A stretch of 64,000 nucleotides of DNA from CBDANW01 sp965197825 (GCA_965197825.1 CBDANW010000002.1:2294001-2358000), one strand, 5' to 3'. Counted from the first letter of the stretch, positions 44,178 through 53,522 are shown. Translations and numbers: made by a program. Notes: generated from the letters alone by a model not told the origin.

Positions 44178-45194
44178 ATGCCCGAGCTTCGCAAGGATCC
44201 GATCACCGGCCACTGGGTGCTCCTCTCACCGAAACGAACCGGCCGCCCCACGGATTTCGCCAAGGAGTCGGTAGACGCCACCCAACGTTCCGACGAGTGT
44301 CCTTTTTGTCCGGGCAACGAAGCGATGACGCCTCCGGAAGTCTTCGCGGTTCCGATAACAGGGAAGGGCAAGGGCAAGGGTTGGCAAATCCGAATCGTTC
44401 CCAACAAGTTTGCCGCGGTGGAGTCCGCCGCTGAATTCGGTCGGCACGGGGAGGGCTTGTTCGAGCGGCTCGATGGCGCGGGCATCCATGAAGTCATCAT
44501 CGAGAACCCCGATCACGGAGCCACCCTGGCGACGCTTCCGGAGCCGGCGATCGAAGATGTTCTGCGAGCCTACCAGGGTCGCTTTCGGGCGATCGAGAAA
44601 GACGGACAGTTTTCGTACGTCTTAATCTTCAAGAACCAGGGCCCCGATGCGGGAGCGACGCTCGAGCATGGGCACTCTCAGCTCGTTGCCCTTCCCGTTG
44701 TCCCCCCACGAGCCCGGCAGGAGTTGGATGGAGCCCGTGCGCATTTCTTGGCGCGGAAGCGCTGCATCTATTGCGACATCATCCGGGAAGAAGCGGAGGG
44801 GGTTCGCTTTGTGACTGGGAACGATGTTTTCGTCGTACTAGTGCCCTTTGCGTCCCGTTTCGCCTGGGAAGTCTGGTTGCTGCCCCGGTGGCACCGGGCG
44901 CGCTTCACGCGGGCATCCGAAGGGGAGCTGTCCAGCCTGGCTCCGGTCCTCAAGACCACGCTGGCATCCCTCGACAAGGCTCTCGGCCGCCCTCCGTACA
45001 ACCTCATCGTACAGAGTGCGCCCTTTCGCGAGGACTCTGACGAGCACTACCACTGGCACATCGAGATCGCGCCCAGGCTATCGAAACTGGCGGGTTTCGA
45101 ATGGGCCACCGGGACTTACATCAATTCGGTGCCGCCCGAGGAAGCCGCGCGGAAACTGCGCGAGATCATGCACTTAGCACCTCCGGGCTCCTAA
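44178..45194 (+). CDS. galT: Galactose-1-phosphate uridylyltransferase
   Basis: GalT transfers UMP from UDP-glucose to galactose-1-phosphate. The 338-residue chain has the opening PELRKDPITGHWVLLSPKR, the zinc-site ECPFCPGNE, NPDHGATLATL and the catalytic HIT-type segment GATLEHGHSQLVALP, with HGHSQ in place of the usual HPHSQ, and HWHIEIAPR near the C-terminus. The zinc cysteine pair and second CIYCDII are intact. It starts 4 bp after yraN. Related enzymes act on other sugar phosphates, so galactose is inferred. Confidence 0.88.
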   Translation: MPELRKDPITGHWVLLSPKRTGRPTDFAKESVDATQRSDECPFCPGNEAMTPPEVFAVPITGKGKGKGWQIRIVPNKFAAVESAAEFGRHGEGLFERLDGAGIHEVIIENPDHGATLATLPEPAIEDVLRAYQGRFRAIEKDGQFSYVLIFKNQGPDAGATLEHGHSQLVALPVVPPRARQELDGARAHFLARKRCIYCDIIREEAEGVRFVTGNDVFVVLVPFASRFAWEVWLLPRWHRARFTRASEGELSSLAPVLKTTLASLDKALGRPPYNLIVQSAPFREDSDEHYHWHIEIAPRLSKLAGFEWATGTYINSVPPEEAARKLREIMHLAPPGS

Positions 45195-45212
45195 GGCGAA
45201 AGGTGCCTGAAT

Positions 45213-45241
45213 TTGACAACCTTTGTGCGTTTTGCAATTAT
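45213..45241 (+). promoter_or_regulatory. Strong putative promoter for the tRNA genes
   Basis: A perfect TTGACA (45213-45218), 17 bp, then AATTAT (45236-45241), ten bases before the tRNA-Gly gene. Its fit and position support tRNA expression. Confidence 0.65.
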
Positions 45242-45251
45242 CGACGGGCGA

Positions 45252-45326
<75 letters not shown>

Positions 45327-45404
45327 TAAAGCTCAAGCATTACCGCTCGGAGGGCGCTGAAAGGAGCCGAGCGGGGTGGCAGGCGGCCTGATTTTTCGCA
45401 GCGG

Positions 45405-45480
45405 GGCGGCGTAGCCAAGTGGTTAAGGCAGAGGTCTGCAAAACCTTTATTCAGCGGTTCGAATCCGCTCGCCGCCTCCA
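45405..45480 (+). tRNA. tRNA-Cys (GCA)
   Basis: A 76-nt cloverleaf with encoded CCA: acceptor GGCGGCG pairs with CGCCGCC, the anticodon loop TCTGCAAAA gives GCA, and the T-arm GCGGTTCGAATCCGC is canonical. An 8-bp stem (CCGCTCGG/CCGAGCGG, 45343-45374) precedes it. Confidence 0.95.
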
Positions 45481-45543
45481 GTTTCTCTAACCCTCGCCCC
45501 GACTCAGTTCGCATGGGGCAAACCCCTGCCCGAAATATCTGAA

Positions 45544-45756
45544 ATGTCTAAAAAGCCCGGAAAAAAAGATTCGCGGCGCGCCATCCTGTACAGCGCTAAT
45601 TTCGTTTTCATCTGCCCCAACTGTCATTGGGAACAGCTCCACACGGTCGGCCAGACGAGCTCGATTTACTGCTGCCGCTCCTGCGAAAAGGACTTCACCA
45701 TCGACGTTTCGATACGCATCACCGATCCCGACGGCAAAACCCACGACGATCCCTGA
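45544..45756 (+). CDS. Small zinc-ribbon protein
   Basis: A 70-residue protein with two cysteine pairs, CPNC near residue 25 and CRSC (preceded by YCC) near residue 45, spaced as in a zinc ribbon, and a basic N-terminus (SKKPGKKDSRRA). It lies between tRNA-Cys and tRNA-Leu on the same strand. No family is recognised; a transcription or RNA-binding accessory is possible. No signal peptide is present. Confidence 0.6.
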   Translation: MSKKPGKKDSRRAILYSANFVFICPNCHWEQLHTVGQTSSIYCCRSCEKDFTIDVSIRITDPDGKTHDDP

Positions 45757-45816
45757 GTCCCAGCAGTATCCTCCTCCGTTCCCGTGTGTCACAATTCCAG
45801 CACCGACATCTCCTCG

Positions 45817-45903
45817 GCCGGGGTGGCGGAATGGCAGACGCGGGGGACTTAAAATCCCCTGAGGTGACCCCTCGTGCGGGTTCGAGTCCCGCCCCCGGCA
45901 CCA
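45817..45903 (+). tRNA. tRNA-Leu (TAA)
   Basis: An 87-nt class II tRNA with encoded CCA: acceptor GCCGGGG pairs with CCCCGGC, anticodon stem GGGGA/TCCCC with loop CTTAAAA giving TAA, a long variable arm (TGAGGTGACCCCTCGTG) and T-arm GCGGGTTCGAGTCCCGC. CTAGTGCCGTC, like the outer end of the MITE-like elements, occurs alone at 45958. Confidence 0.95.
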
Positions 45904-45981
45904 ACTTACAGAGACCCCCTCTTTCTCAAAGGGAAGTGAGAAGATTAATAACACCGCCTAGTGCCGTCATCTCGCGTCTGT

Positions 45982-45987
45982 TAGAAT
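45982..45987 (+). promoter_or_regulatory. Putative extended -10 for the acyl-CoA synthetase gene
   Basis: TAGAAT preceded by TGT (45979-45987) is a good extended -10 with no clear -35. GGGAGG at 46001-46006 is the ribosome site for the ATG at 46013. Confidence 0.35.
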
Positions 45988-46012
45988 CTCCTCGCCTTTA
46001 GGGAGGTGCATG

Positions 46013-47253
46013 ATGCATGTTCCCCTTCTAGTGGACGATTTTCTTCGCCGGCCCGCTCAGCTCTATCCAGACAAGATCGCCATCGTCGATCAGAACCGGC
46101 GTCTCACCTATCGCCAATATCAGGAGCGGGTAAACCAGCTCTCGCACGCATTGCTCGATTCTGGAATAAGTCCTGGCGATCGTGTGTGCATGCTGTCACC
46201 CAACTCCCATTTCTTTCTCGATAGCTTCTACGCAACGAGTCAAGTCGGCGCGGTCCTGGTGCCGCTCAACTACCGTTTGGTGGCTTCCGATCACGAATAC
46301 ATCTTGAACCACGCCGGCGTGAAGTTGGTGCTCGTCGATTACGAGTACACGCAAGTCATCGATGGGATCCGCGAGAACCTACGAACGGTGAACCATTGGA
46401 TCGTGGCCGACGAAGCGTCGGAAACACCTCCCAGCGGTTGGATCAATTGGGAACGTTGGACTCACGACGCGCCGAAAACGATCTCGTTTCGATCAACTAT
46501 ACTTCGGGTACCACCGCCCGTCCTAAGGGTGTGACGCTTACTCATCGAAATTGCTACATCAACGCCTACAATCTGATCGCGCATCTACGCGTCGCTCATG
46601 ACGACGTCGAGCTGTGGACGCTACCCATGTTTCACTGTAACGGGTGGGGCTGTGTCTACGCCGTCACCGGCATGGGCGGAACTCACGTCGTGTTGCGCAC
46701 CATCGACGCCGCGGAGATTTTTCGATTGATCGAACGCGAAGGCGTTAGCTTCGCCTGCATGGCACCTACCGTCATGCAACGCGTTCTTGACTATCCCGAC
46801 CGGGGGAAACACGACTCTCGCGGACATGTCCGCATCACGGTCGCGGGTGCGCCACCGCCGGCGGCCTTCATCGAGCGGCTCGAAAACGAACTCGGTTGGG
46901 AGTTCATGCAGATCTACGGCCTGACTGAAACGGCCCCGCTGCTCACGATTTCCATACCCGATGATTCCATTCCGAAAGATGACTACGCTCGCCGCTCCCG
47001 AGCCGGTGTCCCGAGCATCGGGGTGGAGCTCCAAGTGCTGGACGATGACGGCAGACCGTGCCCTAAGGATGATCAAACCGTCGGCGAGATCGGCGTACCT
47101 CACAAGAGGTGGGGCGAGACTCCCAAGGCGCTGGTCGTCAAGCGAGAGGGGCAAGACACCAGCGAAAAGGAGCTCATCGCCTTCTGCCGGAAACACATCG
47201 CTCACTTCAAATGTCCGTCTTCCGTCGATTTCGTTCCCTCGCTTAGTTCTTGA
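46013..47253 (+). pseudogene. Acyl-CoA synthetase (AMP-binding), frameshifted and internally deleted
   Basis: A fatty-acid or aryl CoA ligase remnant. The first frame encodes VDDFLRRPAQLYPDKIAIVDQ to WINWERWTHDAP; a switch near 46470 leads to ENDLVSINYTSGTTARPKGV (the P-loop), MFHCNGWGCVYAVTG, APTVMQRVLDYP and YGLTETAPLL. After TVGEI the sequence jumps to GVPHKRWGETPKALVV, skipping about 65 residues that normally hold the HTGDLA and DRKKD motifs. The lost stretch includes the essential motifs, so the enzyme is dead. A stop at 47251 and another frame change follow at the C-terminus. The parallel with valS (a clean internal loss) is notable. Confidence 0.75.
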
Positions 47254-47504
47254 GGTCCTTTGCCGAGCGAAAGTTCCTAGGAAACGGGGAATTCGGGGAA
47301 CTTCTCGCGCGTGCCGTCCAAGAAACAGATGACGGCATCGCGGGGCTGACGGCAGGGGGGCTTCATCCCACAGCGGTCGCTCACTTGAGGGAGGCACGGA
47401 GGCTCACCATAGAAGCTATGGGGAGTCGTTCTTCCGGTGGGAGCCTGGCTCGAGATGCCATTCGCGTGCAAGAACGGGCTCGGGACGAGCTGGTCGAGCC
47501 ATAG
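47250..47504 (+). other. Open frame fused after the acyl-CoA synthetase remnant
   Basis: A frame overlapping the end of the synthetase remnant reads FLRSFAERKFLGNGE and then GLHPTAVAHLREARRLTIEA and ARDAIRVQERARDELV to 47504. It may be the displaced C-terminus of another gene, joined here by a deletion. No family is recognised and no start or ribosome site is convincing. Confidence 0.3.
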
Positions 47505-47516
47505 GAGAACATAGAC

Positions 47517-47893
47517 ATGGTGAAATGCGGCATAGCAATCGGCGTGGCGTTCGCACTGCTTACAGGCCTGTCCATTGCGTTTGCGCAAAAGACGACGGAA
47601 CGATACATCCCCATTGGGCAATCTCCGGGTTTGTCCGGCGAGTACACGAAGATCGGGAACATCGAGGCGGTGAGCGCCAGGATCAAGCCCTGACGATGTC
47701 GGATCCGTCGGGTAGCTACTCCGTGCAGCTCGCCGAGGATACGCACATCTGGTTGGACAAGAGCAAGCTTGGGTCAACCAATGAGGTAGGGGCCGTCTCG
47801 GATCTCCAGGCGGGCCGGCGGGTCGAGGTGAAATACAAGGACAACGATCCGCAGGGCGCGGCGGAATGGGTCAAGGTGGAGATTACCGAATAG
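47517..47893 (+). pseudogene. Secreted small protein with one frameshift
   Basis: A signal peptide (MVKCGIAIGVAFALLTGLSIAFA) is followed by QKTTERYIPIGQSPGLSGEY and TKIGNIEAV in the first frame. Near 47672 the frame changes to RQDQALTMSDPSGSYSVQLAED, THIWLDKSKLGSTNEVG and VEVKYKDNDPQGAAEWVKVEI, ending at 47893. Joining the frames gives a protein of about 125 residues with two beta-rich halves, of the type of small periplasmic OB-fold proteins. The family is not identified. The 3' end overlaps the PilZ gene on the other strand. Confidence 0.6.
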
Positions 47894-48457
47894 GTTTTCG
47901 GCCCGTCCTCGGACCTGGGGACACTTTGACGGCGAGCTGTTCCAGGGCCGGTTGAAGCTCCTCGAGGATCTCCTGAAACGGGTTGGATCGTACCCCGCAC
48001 ACTTGGCCCGTGCCCGGCACGAGGTCGAAAGCGCCGCTTGAGAGGAGGTCTCGGAGCCGTTGACGAAGCGCTTCGGGGAGGTTGGTGAACTCCACACCCT
48101 GTAAGACGGCGCCCACAACGGGTCCCTGCCAGTCCTTTCCTTTGCCACTCCACACGATTTGGGCGTCGATGTCGAGGCTCAACCGATCGTCGACCTTGAG
48201 CTCCAGGTGGAGCGAACGACCTCTCCGAAGCAGGAAGCGGTGACCATGCACGCGCCCGTTTCGGAGATATCCCGCACCTCGCCGAATGCGAGGGGAAATC
48301 CCCCCTCACCGACCGACACGGTAACGAGCCCTTTGGGAACGAATCGCCGGGCCGCGCGCACGAGCGAGTAGTCGGCACTAACTAGTTCCTCTTGGGGAGC
48401 CGCCGAAGCGGTGGGGAGGTTGTTCGAGGACCCCGTCACGTTCGCAGATCTCGGCAT
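47883..48457 (-). pseudogene. PilZ-domain protein with one frameshift
   Basis: The first frame encodes VRAARRFVPKGLVTVSVG, which fits the PilZ RxxxR-type cyclic-di-GMP motif, and AFGEVRDISETGACMVTASCFGE, which fits the following PilZ strand DxSxxG. Near 48218 the frame switches to GRSLHLELKVDDRLSLDIDAQIVW and VGAVLQGVEFTNLPEALRQRLRDLL, ending at 47883. Joined, it is a protein of about 190 residues binding cyclic-di-GMP. The gene is convergent with the small secreted protein gene. Nearby HD-GYP protein could act on the same second messenger. Confidence 0.7.
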
Positions 48458-48537
48458 CAGGAACTTCCTGTTGGGAGTATTTGTAGGTTAACCCGGGCCC
48501 GCCGGGAAGTCAACGAGGGCGCGGGGAGTCAAGTCGA

Positions 48538-48807
48538 TCAGCGGTCGCCGGTTTTTTGCTTGAAGCTGGATTTCCCCTGCGCCTGCGTGGTTTCGTGAGG
48601 AGCCGATCCCTGCCAGCCGCCGTTTCTCTCCGGCCCTTCGCCGTCCGCGAGCTCGATCTTCCCGTCGTCAATCAGTTTCTTGAGCGCGGGGTGATCCGCC
48701 GCTTCGTCGCGGATTTGTCCGGTTTGGCGCGGGCCTAGGTGAAGGGCCTTGCCGCGGGGTAACGGGAGTCTCAAGGGTGTTGGCGTCTTGTTGATCACGG
48801 TCTTCAT
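48538..48807 (-). CDS. Small conserved hypothetical protein
   Basis: An 89-residue protein starting MKTVINKTPTPLRLPLPRGKA, then LHLGPRQTGQIRDEAADHPALKKLIDDGKIEL, followed by a polar Gln/Lys-rich tail. A GGAGG ribosome site lies before the ATG at 48807. The N-terminal part is a compact beta-rich domain seen in many acidobacterial and proteobacterial genomes without known function. It lies at the downstream end of the glycan operon and may be transcribed with it. Confidence 0.55.
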   Translation of the reverse strand: MKTVINKTPTPLRLPLPRGKALHLGPRQTGQIRDEAADHPALKKLIDDGKIELADGEGPERNGGWQGSAPHETTQAQGKSSFKQKTGDR

Positions 48808-48842
48808 TGGGGGCCTCCGCAAAAGGAATCCATACCTATATT

Positions 48843-50078
48843 CTACATCTTCTCCGTCTTCTCTTTCAGGGGCGTGCCCGCCGGGTGCGCGAGGAGCGCG
48901 TACGTCTTTTGTAGAACCTCGTCCGGATGAATGGACCTCAGGCAAACATTGTCGCCATTACATGGGGAATCCCGGTGATTGTAGGCCGTGAGACACGGAG
49001 AACAGGAGAGATTGCGGAAGAGGTTTACCGCGTCATCGTCCAAGCTGCCGTAGAGCGCGGGGCTTTCCGGGCCGAAGAACACGATGGTCGGGATCGGCGT
49101 CATGGCGGCGAAGTGTCCCGGTCCGCCGTCGTTGGCTATCAGCAACGTTGCGAAATGGAAGAGCAGCATGAGCTCGCGGACCGTCTTGGTGTAGCCGGTC
49201 AGGTCGATACAATGCTCGCTGTCACAATGGGACATGATGGCCCTCGCCGTCTCCTTGTCTTTTTCCAATCCGATGATCGCCACCAGGTAGCCGTCTCGAA
49301 CCAGGCTCTCCGCCAACTGACAGAAGTGGGTCACCGGCCACGCGCGGATGGGTAGCAGGCCGCCACCCGGTGAGAGGAGAATGACTTTCTTTCCGACGGC
49401 CTGTGGGAAATCGGAACGGAATCTTTGGGACAGGGTGTCGATCTCGGCCTGGTCCACCGCCATGGGAGGTATCGTCAACTTCCCGCTCACCGGATGCTTG
49501 ACGGTCGGTATGTCTTTCGAATCGATGGCCTCGACCAGCGTGAGGAATTGTTGGGAGACGTATTGGTAGGGGTTATAGAGCACCGGTCGATTGATGAAGT
49601 TGCCTCGGAAGAGACCTTCCTGCGTATGACGATGAAATCCTACGTGAATCTTCGCACCGCTAAAGAAAGCGTAGATGCTGCCGATGCGCGAGAAGAGCTC
49701 ACCATCGAGCACCATGTCGATCCCGATGCGCCGCATCTTCTTGAGAACGTCGATACTGTCGCTCAACATGTGACCGAGCGAATCATTGCGAACCGTCAAG
49801 ATCTGCTCTTCGGGAATGACCCCGAGCACGTCCAGCACCTCCTTGTTTTGTCGGAAGCACAAGACGTGTAGGGAGGCCTCTGGGTATTTCTCTAGGAGCC
49901 GATGGAACATTGGTTGGGCCAGCACCAGGCTGCCCATCTCGGACAGAAGGATAATGAGGATTCGGTGTGGCTTCATGGAAGCGGGAGGCTCACTTCCCGC
50001 TCCCGGCAGGAGCGAGAGAATTCGACAGATCATGCTCCCCGCGAAGCGGTCGACGTTTCTTTGAAAAGAGACGTTCAT
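48843..50078 (-). CDS. Glycosyltransferase family 9 (heptosyltransferase-like)
   Basis: An ADP-heptose:LPS heptosyltransferase-type enzyme of 411 residues. The first helix region (RFAGSMICRILSLLPG) precedes the Rossmann start RILIILLSEMGSLVLAQPM, and the nucleotide-sugar domain has VILLSPGGGLLPIRAWP, IDLTGYTKTVRELMLLF and the GT9 motif NDGGPGHFAAMTPIPTIVFFGPESPALYG (only position given, about 315-343). A cysteine pair-rich tail CSPCLTAYNH and CNGDNVCLRSI may bind metal. Acceptor is probably LPS core or another glycan. It starts overlapping the ArnT-like gene stop as ATGA and is intact. Confidence 0.85.
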   Translation of the reverse strand: MNVSFQRNVDRFAGSMICRILSLLPGAGSEPPASMKPHRILIILLSEMGSLVLAQPMFHRLLEKYPEASLHVLCFRQNKEVLDVLGVIPEEQILTVRNDSLGHMLSDSIDVLKKMRRIGIDMVLDGELFSRIGSIYAFFSGAKIHVGFHRHTQEGLFRGNFINRPVLYNPYQYVSQQFLTLVEAIDSKDIPTVKHPVSGKLTIPPMAVDQAEIDTLSQRFRSDFPQAVGKKVILLSPGGGLLPIRAWPVTHFCQLAESLVRDGYLVAIIGLEKDKETARAIMSHCDSEHCIDLTGYTKTVRELMLLFHFATLLIANDGGPGHFAAMTPIPTIVFFGPESPALYGSLDDDAVNLFRNLSCSPCLTAYNHRDSPCNGDNVCLRSIHPDEVLQKTYALLAHPAGTPLKEKTEKM

Positions 50079-51704
50079 GGTGAGCGACGTTGAACGATGA
50101 GTTCCTGTTGCACTAAGAGATCGAGCTCGCGATCGATCACGATCCGTACGATCTCGTCTTGGCGATGGCGCGATCGTAGAGTCAAGCGCCTGCCATAGAC
50201 TTCAAAGGGGCCGGCAACAGTTTGTCCCAATGGACGCTCTATCGCAACAATCTGCCCCGACGCCAAGAGCTGATTTACCCGTTGGCGATCGGACGGATCA
50301 TAGCCCTCGATCTTGCTCTCCGGCAGGATGAAGCGGTGGCGTTCGTACTTGGCAACGAAGTTCGAGGGGACGTGATCGTATCGTCCGGAGGGACCCTCGA
50401 AAGGGGCCAACGCGGCGGCGAGGGATCCGAATAGCAGCAGGATGCCGAGGTGGAAAACGTAGGGAGCCGCTCGACGAAGGAGAAGGCCGCTGACGATCAC
50501 GGCCAGCCCCGACCAGGGCAACGCGCGTTGCCAGAAAAGATAGCTCCCTGCCGGGAGCGCTTCGGAGGAAACAGCGTGCGTCAACAAGATGAGAGCTAGC
50601 AAGCCGATAACCACCGGCAGGCCGAAGAGATAGAACCAGGGGCGTCCTATCTTCTTCCACTGCACACCTAGCAAGACGGCCAAGGCGGGAACGGTGGGGA
50701 GCAAGTAATTCTCCTGCCGTTGGCTGGGAACCGAGTACACGAGAAGGAAGGATAGGACGAAAATCCACAGCGTTTTTTCCGACCGGGTTAGCTTGTCTCG
50801 ACGTTTGCCGTGGCTCACCGCCAAATAGACTAGTGGCAGCGCCAGGAGACCGGCGTTGGCGAAATGCCCCAGCCAGATCCGGTACAGAGGATAGGGCCCG
50901 CTGAACAGGCCTCGCAGGTAGTCGGTGCCTACGAGCTTTCCGAAGTTCTCCTCGAAGACGAATTGCCGGATGACGGACGCCGGATCGGGATCCAGCAGAG
51001 GCCACAAAGAGAAGCAAGCCAGTCCCGTCAGTAGCGCGGTGGCCAGATTGCCGGCGTCTTTTTGGAAAAAGGTCTTGAAATTCCCAGCGACGCTCAGAGA
51101 GGTAGCACCAACTCAGGGCAAGCCCCACTGGAACTATCAAGACGAAGGACTTGAATAGGCAAGCGAGGCCGACTGAAAGACCCACGCCGATCCAAAAAGA
51201 GATTCCCCAACTTGCGATTCGATCGCGGAAGTAGATGAACAGGAAGAAGGGAAGAAAGGCAAAAAGGGTCTCCGGGAGATTGGTCAGGAACGGTCTTCCG
51301 TACTGAACGGTCGAGGCGAATCCGAGGAAGGATAGCGCTCCAAGGTAGCCTGCTTCGCTATCTTCGGCGACCCGCCGCGCCAGGAGGAAGACGAGCCATG
51401 ATGTTAGGAAAGTGAACAGGGTGATGGGAAAACGCAGTCGGAACAAGGTCCACTGCCGAGCCCAGTCAGTTGCGACGATGCCCAGCCAGAACAACAAAGG
51501 CGGTTTCGTGTTCTCGAGCCCGGGCGGCGTCTTGAGGGGTAGCCACTGATCGCTTTCCGCGGTCAGCCGTACGATCTGGATATACGGCGCTTCGTCTCAG
51601 ATGTGTGGGATGTGCAGGCCACCGAGCGAGTAGAGGTAGGTCAGCACCGCGAGCACGAGAAGACTCGGCCACCATAAGCGCGTCCTGAACGCCTCCGTCA
51701 TCAT
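50075..51704 (-). pseudogene. ArnT-like (GT83) membrane glycosyltransferase, stop codon plus frameshift
   Basis: A polytopic enzyme that transfers sugars from lipid carriers, about 543 codons. It starts MMTEAFRTRLWWPSLLVLAV and LYSLGGLHIPHI; a TGA at 51597-51599 replaces the expected glycine of HIGDEA, and the frame continues DEAPYIQIVRLTAESDQWL, LKTPPGLENTKPPLLFWLG (the acidic catalytic motif, DEA, and the P-P-L core of ArnT). The frame then changes near 51050 from the segment ending ERRWEFQDLF to KTFFQKDAGNLATALLTG and continues to 50075. Two separate lesions, one a nonsense codon, make it likely a true pseudogene. The rest of the operon is intact. Confidence 0.75.
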
Positions 51705-51708
51705 AGCA

Positions 51709-52329
51709 TCATGGTTGGCTGTGGCTTCGCTCGGGCGACCAGAACCGGCGCAGCGGCCGGCGCAAGGGGATGCTGAGCGCCCATCCCCAAGCGAAAAGGA
51801 CCAGCGCGGGATCCAGCAGGTAGTCCCAAACGTTGGCCGACGTGAGAAGACCAAGGTCGAACGCCAGCACGCCGAACAAAATCACCAGCGCGGCTCCCGG
51901 CCGGTAGCGCCAGCAGAGGATCGTGGCGAGCGCCAGCACGACCATGAACGCTCCGGATCCGAATCCCAGGGAATACATGTCGAGAGCCGTGAGACCCGAG
52001 GAGAGAGGGTAGAGGAGGAGTCCGGTCGAAGCCGCAGCCGCCAGAAGGAAGGACCGATCGGCAGCCGGGAGAACGTTGACACGGGCGACTCGCTTCACGA
52101 CCGCCACCGCCAGGAGGATCTGCGTGGTGATGCTCAGATCGCCGAGCACGCCAGCGGGATAGGCGATGAGTCGCTGGTCACCAATTCTAGCGAGACCAAT
52201 ACTGACGCACACGGCCAGCGCCACCCCGCGGGGTAGGGGTGACAACCGTCGGAACGGAAGGAGAAGGAGAAGGGTCGCCGATATTAGTAGAAGATGGCCG
52301 GTCACCGCCCCGATATTCCCAATATTCAT
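51709..52329 (-). CDS. Membrane protein of the glycan operon
   Basis: A 206-residue protein with about six hydrophobic helices (GHLLLISATLLLLLPF, VALAVCVSIGLARIG, SITTQILLAVAVVKRV, FLLAAAASTGLLLYPL, SGAFMVVLALATILCW, AALVILFGVLAFDLGL) and no catalytic motif that I recognise. It lies between the sialidase-like gene, with which it overlaps by ATGA, and the ArnT-like gene, four bases away. A partner in lipid-linked glycan transport or assembly is possible. A start at 52329 fits the overlap; upstream codons to 52392 are not needed. Confidence 0.65.
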   Translation of the reverse strand: MNIGNIGAVTGHLLLISATLLLLLPFRRLSPLPRGVALAVCVSIGLARIGDQRLIAYPAGVLGDLSITTQILLAVAVVKRVARVNVLPAADRSFLLAAAASTGLLLYPLSSGLTALDMYSLGFGSGAFMVVLALATILCWRYRPGAALVILFGVLAFDLGLLTSANVWDYLLDPALVLFAWGWALSIPLRRPLRRFWSPERSHSQP

Positions 52330-53522
52330 GGGTCCTGGGCATCCAGCCACGCGGTGTTGAACTCGACGTGCTTGATCCGCGCGTAGTTCCACGCGTAGGC
52401 GAGATGGATGCGACCATCGGTCGCTTGCAAGAGTGTGGGATAGGCGAACTGCTGGCCTTGCTCGCTGTGCTCGATGGCGGTCACGACGTTCCAGCTCTCT
52501 CCGGAGTCAAGGGATCTGGCGAGTGACAGGTCGTTCCTGCTCGTCGCGGAAGAATTGGTCGCCGCGAGGATCGATCTATCCGTAAGCCGCAGTCCGACGA
52601 CCGACGAGCCGGGGTTCAAGAGATCGAGTGGGGTGGGCTGGGACCAGCTTCGTCCCGCGTCCGTCGTCTCGGCACGGAGCACGCGAGCTGCTCTTTCTTC
52701 GCTCGGCCTCGGTCGTAGCAGAGCGAGCGCCCGGTTCTCGTCCAGGGCGACGATCGAAGGCTGAAGCGATCGCGTGCCGTAGTCGATCCGCATCTTGCCC
52801 AGAGCGACTCCCTGTCGGTTGACGCGAAGGATCTCTGGAAAGACACCGAGCAGCTCATGATAGGCGGGTATCCCGATAGTTCCGTCACTGTAGGGGAAAG
52901 GGGTGTTCCTAACCAGCGTCCCGCTGTTGAAGAAGGGACTGGCGACAAGCCGCTGCGCCGGCGTCCAGGTGTTTCCGTGGTCACCTGAGATCTTGAGATT
53001 GACACTGCTTCCGGACCAGCCGGCCACCCAGGATGTGACGTAGAAGAGATAAAGGTCTCCCTCCGGTGCCGTCCAGAGTGCCGGGTTCCCGATGGTAAAG
53101 ACGTACCGGCCCAGCTCGGCCTGGGTCTGGTCTCGATCGGTAACCAGCCGTGGTCGAGTCCAGACCCCAACCTGCGGCCGGTAGGTGGACTGATAGAGCC
53201 CCACGCTTGGCCTTCCCTCCCCCGTACCACCGAACCAAACGAGCAGCAGATCCCCGTTCGCGGTTTCGGTGAGGGTCGGGCTATGGGCGAAACGAGTGAG
53301 ACGATGCGTGTAGACGAGTCGATCTTCAAATACCGGGACGACCGGGGGAGATTCCGGTGCCTCCGCAATCGCCGTTTGTCTGGCCGGCTCGGCAAAGAGA
53401 ACTCTCGGTCGCGCGGAGAACGCGGCAATCCATGAAGGGGTGAAAGCGACGACGACGAGCGCGGCGAACGCCAGCTGTTTGTAGAGGTTGAAAGAGCGGT
53501 GACTCTCGCCGGGCTCGGTCAT
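52326..53522 (-). CDS. Exported sialidase-superfamily (BNR-repeat) protein
   Basis: A protein of about 398 residues with an N-terminal anchor (LAFAALVVVAFTPSWIAAF) and a beta-propeller of the sialidase superfamily. Asp-box-like repeats occur at SGDHGNTWTPAQRL, TTDAGRSWSQPTPL and SLDSGESWNVVTAI. Segments RFAHSPTLTETANGDLLLVWFGG and LQPSIVALDENRALAL match the exo-alpha-sialidase fold, although the full set of catalytic arginines cannot be confirmed. In other bacteria such proteins act on surface glycans. It heads a minus-strand operon with glycosyltransferases, so a role in trimming or sensing envelope glycan is inferred. Confidence 0.75.
   Translation of the reverse strand: MTEPGESHRSFNLYKQLAFAALVVVAFTPSWIAAFSARPRVLFAEPARQTAIAEAPESPPVVPVFEDRLVYTHRLTRFAHSPTLTETANGDLLLVWFGGTGEGRPSVGLYQSTYRPQVGVWTRPRLVTDRDQTQAELGRYVFTIGNPALWTAPEGDLYLFYVTSWVAGWSGSSVNLKISGDHGNTWTPAQRLVASPFFNSGTLVRNTPFPYSDGTIGIPAYHELLGVFPEILRVNRQGVALGKMRIDYGTRSLQPSIVALDENRALALLRPRPSEERAARVLRAETTDAGRSWSQPTPLDLLNPGSSVVGLRLTDRSILAATNSSATSRNDLSLARSLDSGESWNVVTAIEHSEQGQQFAYPTLLQATDGRIHLAYAWNYARIKHVEFNTAWLDAQDP

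Noticed and set aside
45343..45374. A tRNA-processing or terminator hairpin between tRNA-Gly and tRNA-Cys
   Set aside because: An 8-bp stem with a 16-nt loop and no T-run is weak evidence; noted under the tRNA-Cys entry only.
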